Assembly: GCF_000255295.1 (NCBI RefSeq) | Contig: NC_017030.1 | Location: 5,146,001-5,210,000 of the forward strand | Source: Corallococcus coralloides DSM 2259 | Lineage (GTDB): Bacteria > Myxococcota > Myxococcia > Myxococcales > Myxococcaceae | Length of the DNA: 64,000 nt | Reading direction: 5' to 3' | In this document: piece after piece, positions 17,156 to 26,369 of the stretch | Numbering within the stretch: position 1 is the stretch's first letter | Layout of the letters: each line of letters begins with the position of its first letter | Translations under genes and position numbers: made by a program | The notes under the pieces: model-generated | Database searches by the model: none | The model's input: only the letters and a program-made list of their open reading frames with translations | Told to the model about the DNA's origin: nothing

Positions 17156-17545
17156 ATGGCGCGCGCACCCTTCCTGGACAAGTTCGCGACCCGCAGGGAG
17201 CGCACCAACACGCGCGACAGCCTGGAGCACGTGATGCGCAACATCGAAGCCGTGCTCAACACGAAGAAGGGCTACGGCTTCTTCATGCACGACTTCGGGC
17301 TGGGCGGGTACACGGAGAAGCTGGGCACGCGCGAGCTGGTGGAGGCGCTCACCGCCGAAATCCAGCAGGAAGTCACCCAGCACGAGCCCCGGCTGGTGGA
17401 GCCGGAAGTGAAGCTGCGCGGCCGTGACAGCTCGCTGTGGCTGTACTTCGACTGCAAGGGCACGTTCGACGGACAGCCCTGCCACCTGTCGCTGATGTTC
17501 CACTCCACCACCGGCCGGGTGCGCGTGCAGGCGGAGGACACCTGA
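17156..17545 (+). CDS. tssE: T6SS baseplate protein TssE (gp25-like lysozyme-family wedge protein)
   Basis: TssE corresponds to phage T4 gp25 and sits at the sheath-baseplate junction. I set the start at ATG 17156, giving 129 residues beginning MARAPFLDKFATRRERTN, with GAGGAG nine bases upstream. A longer upstream reading (from 17057) overlaps tssK and is not needed. Family features are SLEHVMRNIEAVLNTKKGYGF, a match to the conserved R-hxNLxxLLNTR pattern, and a beta-rich C-terminal half (EPEVKLRGRDSSLWLYFDCK) resembling the gp25 barrel. The final base of its TGA is the first base of the next ATG (TGATG), indicating coupling to the VgrG-like gene. Confidence 0.88.
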   Translation: MARAPFLDKFATRRERTNTRDSLEHVMRNIEAVLNTKKGYGFFMHDFGLGGYTEKLGTRELVEALTAEIQQEVTQHEPRLVEPEVKLRGRDSSLWLYFDCKGTFDGQPCHLSLMFHSTTGRVRVQAEDT

Positions 17546-19239
17546 TGGCCTTCGCCGACCGCCTGGACCTGGGCCTGACGCTCACCATTGGCGGGACGGC
17601 GCACGCCATCCCTTCCGCGGACGTGCTCGCCTTCGAGCTGGATCTGCACGGCTGGGGGCACGAGGGGAGGGTGGAGTTCCGCGTGCTCGACGAGACGGGG
17701 CACGGCGGGCAGAAGCAGGACAAGCTGCTGGCGGACTTCCTCAAGCCGGACCTGGCGGAGGTGGCGCTGGAGCTGAAGGCCGTGCACTCCGACACGGCGA
17801 CGAAGCCCACCTTCACGTCTCTGAAGGTGAAGGGGCTGGTGCAGGAGAAGTCGCTCACGGAGGAGGCCGTCGCCCAGGCCAAGGGCGCGGGCATCACCTA
17901 CCGGCACTACACCGTGCGCTTCGTGGACCCCGCGCGGCTCTTGTGGACGCAGCATTACCCGTGCGTGCTCTACACGCAGAAGACGCTGCAGAACGTGCTG
18001 GACGCGCACAAGGGCGACAAGATCGCCCTGGCCAATGACTGGGCCGCGCAGCTGGACAAGACGCTGCCGCTCATCTTCCTGGGCCTGGCCCCGGAGTCCG
18101 GCGCCAGCTTCTACGACTGGGCCATCTGGTTCACGCACACGCGCAACGGCGTGCTGGCGTACGACTACACGTCGCAGGGCTACCAGTTCCGCGCGACGAA
18201 GGACGCCACCGGCACCCCCATCACCTTACGCGCGGCGGACGTGGACCGGGTGTCGGTGGTGTTCCCGGAGGTGGCGCGCCACGACGTGGCCATCCTGAAT
18301 GCCGCCGCGGAGAGCCCCAAGAACCAGGCCATCACCAACGCCCAGGCCGTCACCGGCGTGCGCCAGGACGTGCTCCTGCGCACGGACATCGCGGACGACG
18401 TGCAGGCCCGCGTGACGCTGGAGACGGCACGCCTCAAGGTGCGAGGCCTGGAGGTGGAGCTGGACTGGAACCGCTTCCCGGCGGTGGCCTTCGCCCCGGG
18501 CGCGCTGGTGAAGCTGCCGGACACCGCCGGGTGGAAGGCCGCGGGCGTGCCGGCCACGGAGGACTTCCGGGTGCGCCGGATGAGCCTGCGCGCGGAGCCG
18601 CTGCCCGTTGAGGAGGGAGAGATCCCGGCGGGCGGGGACGCGTCCGGTCCCGGTCCCGGAGGAGACGAGCCCGTGCGGCGGCCGAAGCCGGAGAGCCGCT
18701 TCCTCATCTCGTTCACCACGCGGCTGGAGAAGAAGGCGGAAGCGCACGTGGACCTGCCGCCCTTCACCACGCCGGTGTATCCGCGCTTCGTGGAGGGGCT
18801 CATCGTCAGCGAGGTGGGCGAGAAGAAGGACGAGACCTGGCAGGCGTACACGGACGAGGCCACGTCGCTGGACAGCTACAAGGTGAAGCTGCCGCTCTTC
18901 GCCAATCAGATCGTCCAGGTGCCCTTCAACGCGAACCTGCAGCCGGGGCACTTCTACTTCCCGGCCTACAAGGGCGCCCGGGTGCTGGTGGCGCTGGACT
19001 TCCTGCGCGCGTGGCTCAAGCGCAACCTGGACTGGCGGGCGGGCGCACGGCTGCCCTCGGACGGGCAGGGCGTGCACCTGCTCGTCGGGAAGACCACGAC
19101 GAGCGGCACGTCCATGCGGCACTTCTACGAGGACAACAAGCCGCTGTGGCGCCTGCAGCGCACGAACGAGAGCGACACAGAGAAGGTCGAGCTCAAGGAA
19201 GGCAACCTGCTCATCCTGGTGAAGGAAGAGTCCGCCTGA
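17545..19239 (+). CDS. tssI: VgrG-like T6SS spike hub protein (first copy)
   Basis: A 564-residue protein that I assign as the spike hub (gp27/VgrG-like) on position and internal layout. Start ATG 17545 overlaps the tssE stop by one base. Residues 1-360 are beta-rich, with segments like FVDPARLLWTQHYPCVLYT and SFYDWAIWFTHTRNGVLAYDY that recur in the second copy at 29002-30927. Residues ~425-510 resemble an OB-fold: LPLFANQIVQVPFNA, then FYFPAYKGARVLVALDF. The C-terminus stops shortly after the OB-like part (LKEGNLLILVKEESA). The expected beta-helix spike is instead encoded by the next gene, so the spike is split between two genes. Standard VgrG signatures are only distantly recognisable. A linker at about 355-395 is Gly/Pro-rich. 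Confidence 0.75.
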   Translation: MAFADRLDLGLTLTIGGTAHAIPSADVLAFELDLHGWGHEGRVEFRVLDETGHGGQKQDKLLADFLKPDLAEVALELKAVHSDTATKPTFTSLKVKGLVQEKSLTEEAVAQAKGAGITYRHYTVRFVDPARLLWTQHYPCVLYTQKTLQNVLDAHKGDKIALANDWAAQLDKTLPLIFLGLAPESGASFYDWAIWFTHTRNGVLAYDYTSQGYQFRATKDATGTPITLRAADVDRVSVVFPEVARHDVAILNAAAESPKNQAITNAQAVTGVRQDVLLRTDIADDVQARVTLETARLKVRGLEVELDWNRFPAVAFAPGALVKLPDTAGWKAAGVPATEDFRVRRMSLRAEPLPVEEGEIPAGGDASGPGPGGDEPVRRPKPESRFLISFTTRLEKKAEAHVDLPPFTTPVYPRFVEGLIVSEVGEKKDETWQAYTDEATSLDSYKVKLPLFANQIVQVPFNANLQPGHFYFPAYKGARVLVALDFLRAWLKRNLDWRAGARLPSDGQGVHLLVGKTTTSGTSMRHFYEDNKPLWRLQRTNESDTEKVELKEGNLLILVKEESA

Positions 19240-19252
19240 GGCGGGAGGGACG

Positions 19253-19879
19253 ATGGGAGCTTCAGGACCGGGAGCGGCAGGCACGCTGGTCTGCAAGATC
19301 GAACTGGACAAGAAGGGCGGCATCACCGTCCAGGTCGACAACGGGGATGATCAGATCACCCAGACCATCGTGATGGACGGCACCAGCATCACCATCACGG
19401 TGAAGGGCCAGCAGGAGACGAGCACCATCGTGCAGAAGCAGGACAGCATCGTGGTGACGGTGAAGGACCTGACCTTCGACACCGACACCATCACGATGAA
19501 GTCCAAGGGCGTCTCCAAGTGGACCAGCCAGGACACGCTCACGGTGGAGAGCACCAAGGACATGACGCTCAAGACGAGCGCCAAGCTCACGCAGACGGCC
19601 ACCAGCGACGCGAAGCTGTCCTCCAGCGCCAACGTGAACATCGAGGCCACGTCCAAGCTGGCCATGAAGGGCAACATGGGCGCGGAGATGGTGACCTCCG
19701 GCGGTGAGGCGAAGGTGGACGGCGTGACGCTGAAGCTCGCCGGCAAGTCGCAGGCGGAGATGTCCGGCGCGATGACCAAGGTGTCCGGCACCGGCAAGCT
19801 CGATTTGGAGAGCTCCGGCATGGCGAACCTGAAGGGCTCCATCACCAGCGTGGGCGGCACCCTGGTGAAGCTGGGCTGA
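19253..19879 (+). CDS. Beta-helix spike protein, separate C-terminal part of a split VgrG
   Basis: A 208-residue protein made of short Thr/Ser/Lys/Asp-rich strands repeating about every eight residues (TIVMDGTSITITVKGQQETS, SIVVTVKDLTFDTDTITMKS). In the second half comes a run of Ser/Thr/Ala/Met-rich strands (LSSSANVNIEATSKLAMKG, VTLKLAGKSQAEMSGAMT). This matches the gp5/VgrG C-terminal triple-stranded beta-helix (needle). The ribosome binding site GGGAGGGA lies just before ATG 19253, and the gene starts 13 bases after the VgrG-like stop. I infer that it trimerises onto the upstream hub protein and carries the PAAR-like tip made from 10506-10892. Confidence 0.75.
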   Translation: MGASGPGAAGTLVCKIELDKKGGITVQVDNGDDQITQTIVMDGTSITITVKGQQETSTIVQKQDSIVVTVKDLTFDTDTITMKSKGVSKWTSQDTLTVESTKDMTLKTSAKLTQTATSDAKLSSSANVNIEATSKLAMKGNMGAEMVTSGGEAKVDGVTLKLAGKSQAEMSGAMTKVSGTGKLDLESSGMANLKGSITSVGGTLVKLG

Positions 19880-19931
19880 AGACGGCTGACTCACACATGG
19901 CAACGACAGACGTACGGCGGGAGAGCGGGCG

Positions 19932-21578
19932 GTGAAGGACTTCTCCGAGAAGATCTACCTGGATTTCCTGTCGGAACTGGACGGGCTGGAGCGCTTCCGT
20001 CAGCGCTTCCAGGAGCGGCACCCGGCGGCCCCGTTGGATCGCGAGGACCCGGACGTGCGCCGCCTCATCGAGGCGATGGCGTTCTTCTCCGTGCAGACGC
20101 GGCACGCCACGCTGCACAACCTGCGCTCCACCTGGCGCCGGCTGTTCGCGGGCTTCTTCGACTTCCTCCTGGAGCCTGTGCCCGCCGCCGCCATGGCGCA
20201 GGCCGTGCCCACGGAGAAGATGGTGGAGCCGGTGCTCCTCACCCGGGGCACGGAGCTGCGCCTGACGCCCGCGGAAGGGGTGTCCGGCTCCTTCCGGCTC
20301 CAGCGCGACCTGCGCGTGATGCCCATCTTCCTCAAGGGCACGGACGTGGTGCCGCAGGTGAGAAGCGGCCACCGGCTCATCCTCCGCTTCGAGTCCCGCT
20401 TCGCGCGCAAGGACCCCATCGACGTGCTCAGCCTGCACGTGCGGCACCTGGACGACTACCGCTCGTCTCTGGCGGTGTTCCATGCGCTGCGCAAGCACGT
20501 GAAGCAGGTGAGCGTCGTCTACGACGAAGAGGCGGATGAGCACTCCGTGGGCAGCCCCTGCGAGGTGTCCTTCAACCGCGACCCGCCCGCGCCGGACGAC
20601 AGCGGCCTCTACGCGCACCCGTTCCAGCGCCTGCGCGCGTTCTTCCAGTTCCCGGAGCAGCAGCTCTTCGTGCACGTGAAGGTGCCGCCGCCGCGTGGCA
20701 GCTCCTGGATGCGGTTCTGCATCTGCCTGGACCTGGACAAGGACTGGAACATCGGCCGCTCGCTGCACCCGGACTTCTTCCAGCTCTTCACCGTGCCGGT
20801 GGTGAATCTCAAGGCGGAGCCCGCGCAGGTGGTGGTGGCGGACGGAACGCGCGCGGAGCACCCCATCATCAGCATGAGCGCGGGGCGCGAGTTCACCCTG
20901 CACTCGGTGACGGGCGTCTTCGAGATGACCAAGGCGGGCCTGGCCCCGCTGCGGCCCGCCTTCCTGCCCGGCAAGGGCCCCAGCTACGAGGTGGACGAGA
21001 CCTTCGACGAGAAGCTCGCCTCCCGGCAGAGCCTCATCGTGCGCATGCCGGAGGCCTTCACCGCGCCGCGAAAGATTGTGTTGGAGGCGCTGTGGCACCA
21101 GCCGCAGTTCTCCGCGCAGGCGGCGGGCAGGGTGGAGGTGTCCGTGCCGGGCCGCCACATCGAGGGCCTGAAATGGCAGACAGTGGGCAGCCTCCAGCCC
21201 CACCGCGACAGCGTGCTACGGGATGATGTCGAGGCGTTGACCCAATTCCTCGCGTGGAAGGCAAAGCCCACGCTGGGCCGCGACGAGGTGGTCGCCCTGT
21301 TGGGTCACCTGGGGACCCCCGCGGAGAGCCCGTTCCGCCGCGTCCTTCCATGGCTCAAGGAGTTGAAGTTCAGTGTGGTGCCCGACAGCGCGCTCAAGGG
21401 TTCGGGGATCCGCCACGCATACGAAGCCGTGATGGAGCCCTTCGACCAGAGCTTCGAGCCTGTCGTCATCTGCTTTCTTGAGCAGTTGAGGGACCTGCTT
21501 GATGCTTGGAACAACGAGGCGACTGTTGATCTCAAGGCCTCGGTGGCGGGTCTGGGGCCGCTACAGCTTCCAACATAG
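19932..21578 (+). CDS. tssF: T6SS baseplate protein TssF
   Basis: TssF is the largest wedge component and binds TssG in a 2:1 complex. The 548-residue protein shows the family N-terminus (FSEKIYLDFLSELDGLERFR, then DPDVRRLIEAMAFFSVQTRH), which precedes the paired N-terminal helices, and the beta-rich middle with RGTELRLTPAEGVSGSFRLQ and LRARFESR-like segments. The family usually runs near 590 residues, so this one is a little short. The start is GTG 19932; no closer ATG fits. The end is 12 bases before tssL. Separation from tssG is unusual (see tssG). Confidence 0.88.
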   Translation: MKDFSEKIYLDFLSELDGLERFRQRFQERHPAAPLDREDPDVRRLIEAMAFFSVQTRHATLHNLRSTWRRLFAGFFDFLLEPVPAAAMAQAVPTEKMVEPVLLTRGTELRLTPAEGVSGSFRLQRDLRVMPIFLKGTDVVPQVRSGHRLILRFESRFARKDPIDVLSLHVRHLDDYRSSLAVFHALRKHVKQVSVVYDEEADEHSVGSPCEVSFNRDPPAPDDSGLYAHPFQRLRAFFQFPEQQLFVHVKVPPPRGSSWMRFCICLDLDKDWNIGRSLHPDFFQLFTVPVVNLKAEPAQVVVADGTRAEHPIISMSAGREFTLHSVTGVFEMTKAGLAPLRPAFLPGKGPSYEVDETFDEKLASRQSLIVRMPEAFTAPRKIVLEALWHQPQFSAQAAGRVEVSVPGRHIEGLKWQTVGSLQPHRDSVLRDDVEALTQFLAWKAKPTLGRDEVVALLGHLGTPAESPFRRVLPWLKELKFSVVPDSALKGSGIRHAYEAVMEPFDQSFEPVVICFLEQLRDLLDAWNNEATVDLKASVAGLGPLQLPT

Positions 21579-21590
21579 TCAAACACTCTC

Positions 21591-22232
21591 ATGAAACTGG
21601 AGCATTGGAACGCACTCCTGGCCACGCAGCGTCGCGTGCGCCAGCTCCTCGACCGGGCCCTGCCCGCCGAGCCCGCCCCGGGTGCGCGCCGGCCGCAGGG
21701 CAGGGTGGGGCAGGAGGCGCTGGGCCACCTGGAGCAGGCGCTGATGGTGGAACTGGAGCGCCTGCGCGCCGCGTTCGGCGCGGACTTGCGCCCGGACGAA
21801 GTGGAGGATCTGATCCGCCCCTTCGTCTTCTTCCTGGATGAGTGGGTGCTGCGGCGGTTGTCGGACGCGGAGCAACATCTCTGGCCGCTCCTGCAGCAGA
21901 ACCTGTTTCAGGTTGATGCAGGCGGAGACCTCTTCTACGAGTTCGTGGAAGAGAAGTTGCGTCGCAACGATACGCCCTCCATCGTCTTCGAGATGATCCG
22001 CTTCTGCCTGGCTGCGGGCTTCACGGGCCGCCTCGTGGGGCAGCCGGAGCGCATCCGCGAACTCAAGGACCGCATCTCGCAGCGCATCCCGCAGCCGGCC
22101 GCCATGGCGCCGCCCGCGCCGGTGGTGCCCGCGACGGTGCCCACCGTCTATGACTTCCCGGTGCACTACTACGCCGTGACGGCGGCCATCGTGCTGGGGC
22201 TGCCCGTCTTCCTGTGGTGGGTCTCCAATTGA
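21591..22232 (+). CDS. tssL: T6SS inner-membrane protein TssL (DotU-like)
   Basis: TssL is the cytoplasmic hook of the TssJLM membrane complex. The 213-residue protein has a helical cytoplasmic domain with the family's acidic/aromatic pattern (LIRPFVFFLDEWVLRRLSD, LLQQNLFQVDAGGDLFYEFV, VFEMIRFCLAAGFTGRL) and a single C-terminal membrane segment (HYYAVTAAIVLGLPVFLWWV, residues ~190-211). No peptidoglycan-binding OmpA-type extension is present. The ATG has no strong Shine-Dalgarno site but follows tssF by 12 bases. Its TGA overlaps a possible TTG start of the next small gene. Confidence 0.9.
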   Translation: MKLEHWNALLATQRRVRQLLDRALPAEPAPGARRPQGRVGQEALGHLEQALMVELERLRAAFGADLRPDEVEDLIRPFVFFLDEWVLRRLSDAEQHLWPLLQQNLFQVDAGGDLFYEFVEEKLRRNDTPSIVFEMIRFCLAAGFTGRLVGQPERIRELKDRISQRIPQPAAMAPPAPVVPATVPTVYDFPVHYYAVTAAIVLGLPVFLWWVSN

Positions 22233-22546
22233 GGCCGTTCCCGACACACGACAGCCGGCCTCCCGCGCCGGCCCCCAAGGCTCCGCCCAGGACGCTCGCG
22301 CTGCTGGACGCGCTGGAGCAGCAGGTGGGCGCGGAGCTGGGGTCGCTGAAGGAGGGCGTGCAGCCGCTGCTGGACTCCGTGCGTGAGGGCCTGGTGGCGC
22401 TGGATCCGCCCGGGGACGGGATGCTTCCGTCGCCGCAGGAGCAGGAGAAGCTGCGCGCCAGGCTGACCTCCACGCTGGAGGAGGCGGAGGACGTGCTGGA
22501 AGCGCTCCAGCTGGCCGTGAAGCCGGGCGGAAGGAGCGGCGGCTGA
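22229..22546 (+). CDS. Small Pro-rich/helical protein between tssL and tssM
   Basis: About 105 residues, start uncertain. TTG 22229 overlaps the tssL stop (ATTGA); in-frame GTG codons at 22214 and 22217 are alternatives. The first ~20 residues are Pro-rich (PPAPAPKAPPRTLALLDALE), followed by two amphipathic helices (EQQVGAELGSLKEGVQPLL, EQEKLRARLTSTLEEAEDVL). It has no signal peptide or membrane span. It lies one base before tssM, so it is co-translated with the membrane complex. I do not recognise a family. A TssM- or TssL-binding accessory is plausible from context only. Confidence 0.6.
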   Translation: MRPFPTHDSRPPAPAPKAPPRTLALLDALEQQVGAELGSLKEGVQPLLDSVREGLVALDPPGDGMLPSPQEQEKLRARLTSTLEEAEDVLEALQLAVKPGGRSGG

Positions 22547-22547
22547 C

Positions 22548-25500
22548 GTGGGCGCGCTCCAGTCCATGCTGGCGGCCTTGAAGGCCCACTGGGTGCTCGT
22601 GCTGGGCATCGTGGTGGTGCTCGCGGCCATTGGCGTGGGCGTGACGCTGTGGTGGCGCAAGCGGCAGCAGCGCGGCCCGGCGCTCGGGAGCGAGCAGAAG
22701 CCGCTCGGGTCGGGACAGCTGCTGGCCATCCGCAAGCAGTTCCTGGCGAAGCTGCCGTGGCGCTTCCGCGCGTCCGTGCGGGACTTCCCCACGCTGGTGG
22801 TGCTGGGTCCGGCGGGCAGCGGCAAGTCGGACCTCATCGAAGCGGAGGTGGACTGGGAGCGGCAGCAGCGCCAGTTCATGCCCAGCTACACGGACGACCC
22901 GCTCCTCAAGGTGTTCCTGGGGCCGGAGGTCGTGGTGCAGGAGCTGGCCGCGCCCGTGCTGGAGGACGACTCGCTCCATGCGCGGCGCGCGCTGCGCAGG
23001 TTGTGGAAGGCCACCTTCGGGCGCCGGCACGTGGGCCGGGCCGTCATCGTCCTGAAGGTCAACTGGCTGCTGGAGACGTCTCCGGACGAGGTGAAGCGCG
23101 TCACCCAGCTCTTGCGCGGCAAGGTCAACCTCCTGTCGGAGGTGTGCCAGTCGCCCGTGGAGACGCGGCTGGTCCTCACGCACATGGACACGCTGGACGG
23201 CTACGCGGATTTCGCGCAGCTGCTCCGGAAGAACGGCGTGCCGCTGGAGCTGACGGTTCCGCCGCCCGGCAGGGAAGGGGAGCTGGGCGAAGCGCTCCAG
23301 CCCATGGAGAAGTACCTGGCGCTGGGCCTCACCTCGCTGTCGCCGGACGCGTTCGAGCGGCTGGCGTCGTTCTACTCTCGCGGCGGAGAGGCCTTCGCGG
23401 CGCTGGGTCGCTTCGTGTCCACGCTGCTGGAGGGCGGCTCGCTGGCGTACCCGCTGAAGCTCCAGCGCGTGTTCCTGTCCTCGGGCGGAGCGGATGCCCA
23501 GCCCACGGGCGCGCTGGCGGTGCAGGCGGATCAACCGGCGGAGGTGCTCGTCCGGGACTACCGCTGGACGCACCTGCGCCGGTGCGCGGTCATCCTCGCG
23601 GTGGGGTGCCTGCCGGTGCTGCTGGCGTACGCGCACTTCTACCGGCTGCTCCTGCGCGCGCAGGACAAGCTGGACGCGTTCCAGGTCACGGTGCAGCGGC
23701 TGGAGGAGCGCAACCAGAGCGTGTCCGGCTCCGTGGTGGAGTCCCAGACGGGCGACGCGGTGAAGGCGATGGAGGACCTCTGGAGCGCCACGCGCTACTG
23801 GCCGCCCCTGGAGCACAGCTTCACCGACGAGTGGGCGGAGCTGCGGGCGCGGCTCGCGCGCAGCATCCGGATGTCCTACTTGAAGCCGATGCTGGAGAAG
23901 TGCCAGGACCAGTGCCGGCGCTGCCCGGGCCAGATTCCCGGCTGCCAGCCCGCGCCCGCCTTCGCCAACCGGGGCACGCGAGCCACGCCGCTCGTCCCGG
24001 CGCCCTCGGCGGATGACAGCTGCCACATGGAGACGCTGTGCCGTCCGGAGCAGGTCCTCTACACGCTGGGCGTACTCTACGCCTCGCGCAACGAGGACCT
24101 GGGCCAGTTCGTGCTGCGCAGCGTGCACGGGACGCACAAGAAGCAGCTCGGGTGGACGGCGGAGGCCTTCGGCTTGAGCCTGGCCAGCACCGACCAGGAG
24201 CACAACTGGCTGGAGGCGATGGGCCTGGCGGAGCCGATGATCGCCAACTACGTCATCGCCAGCGACAAGCCCTTCGACGAGAACGTCCCCTGGACGCGCT
24301 GGCCCTTCGCCTGGCTGACCATGGACGGCCTGCTGGGCCCGTGGCGCGACCACTTCATGCAGCTGCAGGAGACGCTGTCCGCGAAGGAGCTGGACCTGGC
24401 CCGGTGGCGCGCGCTGGCGGACGACCGTGAGCGCCTGCGCGCCTCGCTGGCTGAGAGCGCGCCGTACAGCTCCGCCCGCAAGGTGATGGACCTCATCAAC
24501 GCGTCGGACGCCGAGCCGGACGCCAGCCAGCTGAAGGGCGTGGGCAGCCTGTTGGACTCGCTGGACTGGCTGCGCCAGAACCGCCAGACGCTGGAGGCCA
24601 TCCTGCGCATGGAGGACGAAACGGACGCCGCCCTGCGCGCCGCCGCCCGCATGACGCCCGCGGAGCTGCTCACCCGCGCGGACGGCCTCTTCGCCCCCAG
24701 CGACGGGGATGCGCGCTACCAGGTGGAGGTCCTCCGGCGCGACTTCGAGTTCCGCCCCATGGACGTGTCGCGGCAGCTGCTGGACAAGGTGCTGCGCTCG
24801 CTGAAGGAGACGGGCCGCACGCCGTTCAACGCGGATTCGTTCAACCCGCGCGCGGGCGAGACGACGTCGGAAGTGGCGACCGAAGGGGCGGGGGACGACG
24901 ACACGGAGTTCACCAGCGGGACGGCTCCGGTGGTGGGCAAGGTGCTGGGCAAGGCCGCCTTCGAGGCGCAGCTGAGCCCGCTGGTGGACGAGTTCACGGA
25001 GCGGCTCGCCAAGTCCAGCCTGTCTCGCGAGGAGGCCGTGGAGCGCGCCACCTTCGTGCAGGGCAAGGTGCAGACCTTCGCGAAGCGCTACGGCCAGGAC
25101 CTCTACGCGACGTACCGGGGCTACCGCTTCCGCACCACGCCGCGAGGCTCGCTGGCCAGCGACCTGTCCGTGCTGCTGCAGCCGTCGTCGCCGCTGGAGG
25201 CAATGCTGCGCGACGTGGCGGTCCGCGCCAGCGTGGGCCCGCTGGAGAGCGAGTACTACGCGCCCATGCGCGACGCGGTGGCGCCCTTCAAGCCGGTGGT
25301 GCAGCTGATGACGCCGGACAAGAGCGGCGTGCTCGTGGAGCTGGCGGCCTACACCACGCTGGTGTCGCAGCTTCAGCAGGAGCTGTCCGGCGCGAAGCCC
25401 GCGGCCGCGAAGCCCGCCGCTCCCAACGCGGCGCCCGGGGCCGCTGGCGCGACGGTGTCCTCGGCGGGCTCGCAGCTGGCGGAGATGCTGACGCCGGTGG

Positions 25501-26369
25501 GGCGCGTGGCGCTGAGCATGCTGCTGGAGGAGGAGGACTCGTACCTGCGCCGGGTGGACGCGTGGCTGGATCAGCACGGCCTGGTGGGCGAGTTCCGGCA
25601 GCCGTTCCGCCAGCCCTTCATCATCGTGCGCAACCGGGGCCGCGCGGAGCTGGAGCGCCTCATCGCGGAGCAGTGGACGTACCAGGCCCGCCGCACGCTG
25701 GACCCGCTGGTGAAGCGCTATCCGTTCAATCCCAGCGCGTCGCAGGAAGTGGATCCGGTGGAGCTGGAGGTGCTGCGCCGCAAGGACGGGGCCTTCTGGG
25801 GCTTCGTCACGCAGGTGCTGGCGCCGGTGGTGGAGGAGCGCGGGACGGACTGGACGCTGCGCTATCCGCTGAAGTCCCGGCTGCTGCTGCCGCCGCGCAT
25901 GCTCTCCGCGCTGGGCCAGCTGGGCCGCCTGTCGAAGCTGTTGTGGGATGACGAGGGCAAGCCCCGGCCCATCCCCATGCAGGTGCGTCCGCTGCCGCTG
26001 CCGTCGGCGCCCACGCCGGACAGCTTCGTGACGCTGTCGTACCTGAAGTGCGGCGGGGCGGCGTCGTTCGGCTTCAACCAGCGGCCCGCGTGGGGTGAGT
26101 TCCCGCTGAGCTGGTGGAGCCCGCAGCCGTCGTCCATCGGCGTGGAGCTGCGCTCGCCGCAGCGGGATGGGAAGCGCTACCGCTCCATGGAGATGTCCGA
26201 GTCGTCATGGAACTGCTTCCGCCTGCTGGAGTCCGCGACGCTGACGGATCAGTCCAACGTGGTGTGGGTGCTGCCGGGACGCGGACTGGCGGCGAACGAG
26301 AAGGTTCTGGAGATCAGCTTCGGGTTGCGCGGCGAGCCTTGGGCGCCATTCCGTGGGGTGGTGCCATGA
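22548..26369 (+). CDS. tssM: T6SS inner-membrane protein TssM (IcmF-like)
   Basis: TssM is the large inner-membrane/periplasm protein that, with TssL and TssJ, anchors the T6SS. The 1273-residue length is typical. A transmembrane segment spans about residues 14-36 (VLVLGIVVVLAAIGVGVTLWW). An NTP-binding domain follows, with Walker A GPAGSGKS at 87-94. A second membrane segment lies about 345-370 (CAVILAVGCLPVLLAYAHF). A long periplasmic part ends with a beta-rich C-terminus that docks TssJ. The Walker A motif is intact, so this belongs to the TssM set that keeps the nucleotide site. Only one hydrophobic segment precedes the P-loop domain, against the two usual ones. The last four bases overlap tssJ. 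Confidence 0.93.
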   Translation: MGALQSMLAALKAHWVLVLGIVVVLAAIGVGVTLWWRKRQQRGPALGSEQKPLGSGQLLAIRKQFLAKLPWRFRASVRDFPTLVVLGPAGSGKSDLIEAEVDWERQQRQFMPSYTDDPLLKVFLGPEVVVQELAAPVLEDDSLHARRALRRLWKATFGRRHVGRAVIVLKVNWLLETSPDEVKRVTQLLRGKVNLLSEVCQSPVETRLVLTHMDTLDGYADFAQLLRKNGVPLELTVPPPGREGELGEALQPMEKYLALGLTSLSPDAFERLASFYSRGGEAFAALGRFVSTLLEGGSLAYPLKLQRVFLSSGGADAQPTGALAVQADQPAEVLVRDYRWTHLRRCAVILAVGCLPVLLAYAHFYRLLLRAQDKLDAFQVTVQRLEERNQSVSGSVVESQTGDAVKAMEDLWSATRYWPPLEHSFTDEWAELRARLARSIRMSYLKPMLEKCQDQCRRCPGQIPGCQPAPAFANRGTRATPLVPAPSADDSCHMETLCRPEQVLYTLGVLYASRNEDLGQFVLRSVHGTHKKQLGWTAEAFGLSLASTDQEHNWLEAMGLAEPMIANYVIASDKPFDENVPWTRWPFAWLTMDGLLGPWRDHFMQLQETLSAKELDLARWRALADDRERLRASLAESAPYSSARKVMDLINASDAEPDASQLKGVGSLLDSLDWLRQNRQTLEAILRMEDETDAALRAAARMTPAELLTRADGLFAPSDGDARYQVEVLRRDFEFRPMDVSRQLLDKVLRSLKETGRTPFNADSFNPRAGETTSEVATEGAGDDDTEFTSGTAPVVGKVLGKAAFEAQLSPLVDEFTERLAKSSLSREEAVERATFVQGKVQTFAKRYGQDLYATYRGYRFRTTPRGSLASDLSVLLQPSSPLEAMLRDVAVRASVGPLESEYYAPMRDAVAPFKPVVQLMTPDKSGVLVELAAYTTLVSQLQQELSGAKPAAAKPAAPNAAPGAAGATVSSAGSQLAEMLTPVGRVALSMLLEEEDSYLRRVDAWLDQHGLVGEFRQPFRQPFIIVRNRGRAELERLIAEQWTYQARRTLDPLVKRYPFNPSASQEVDPVELEVLRRKDGAFWGFVTQVLAPVVEERGTDWTLRYPLKSRLLLPPRMLSALGQLGRLSKLLWDDEGKPRPIPMQVRPLPLPSAPTPDSFVTLSYLKCGGAASFGFNQRPAWGEFPLSWWSPQPSSIGVELRSPQRDGKRYRSMEMSESSWNCFRLLESATLTDQSNVVWVLPGRGLAANEKVLEISFGLRGEPWAPFRGVVP

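Noticed and set aside
21579-25577. 1332-codon minus-strand frame
   Set aside because: Antisense of tssL and tssM, which are well-supported family members.
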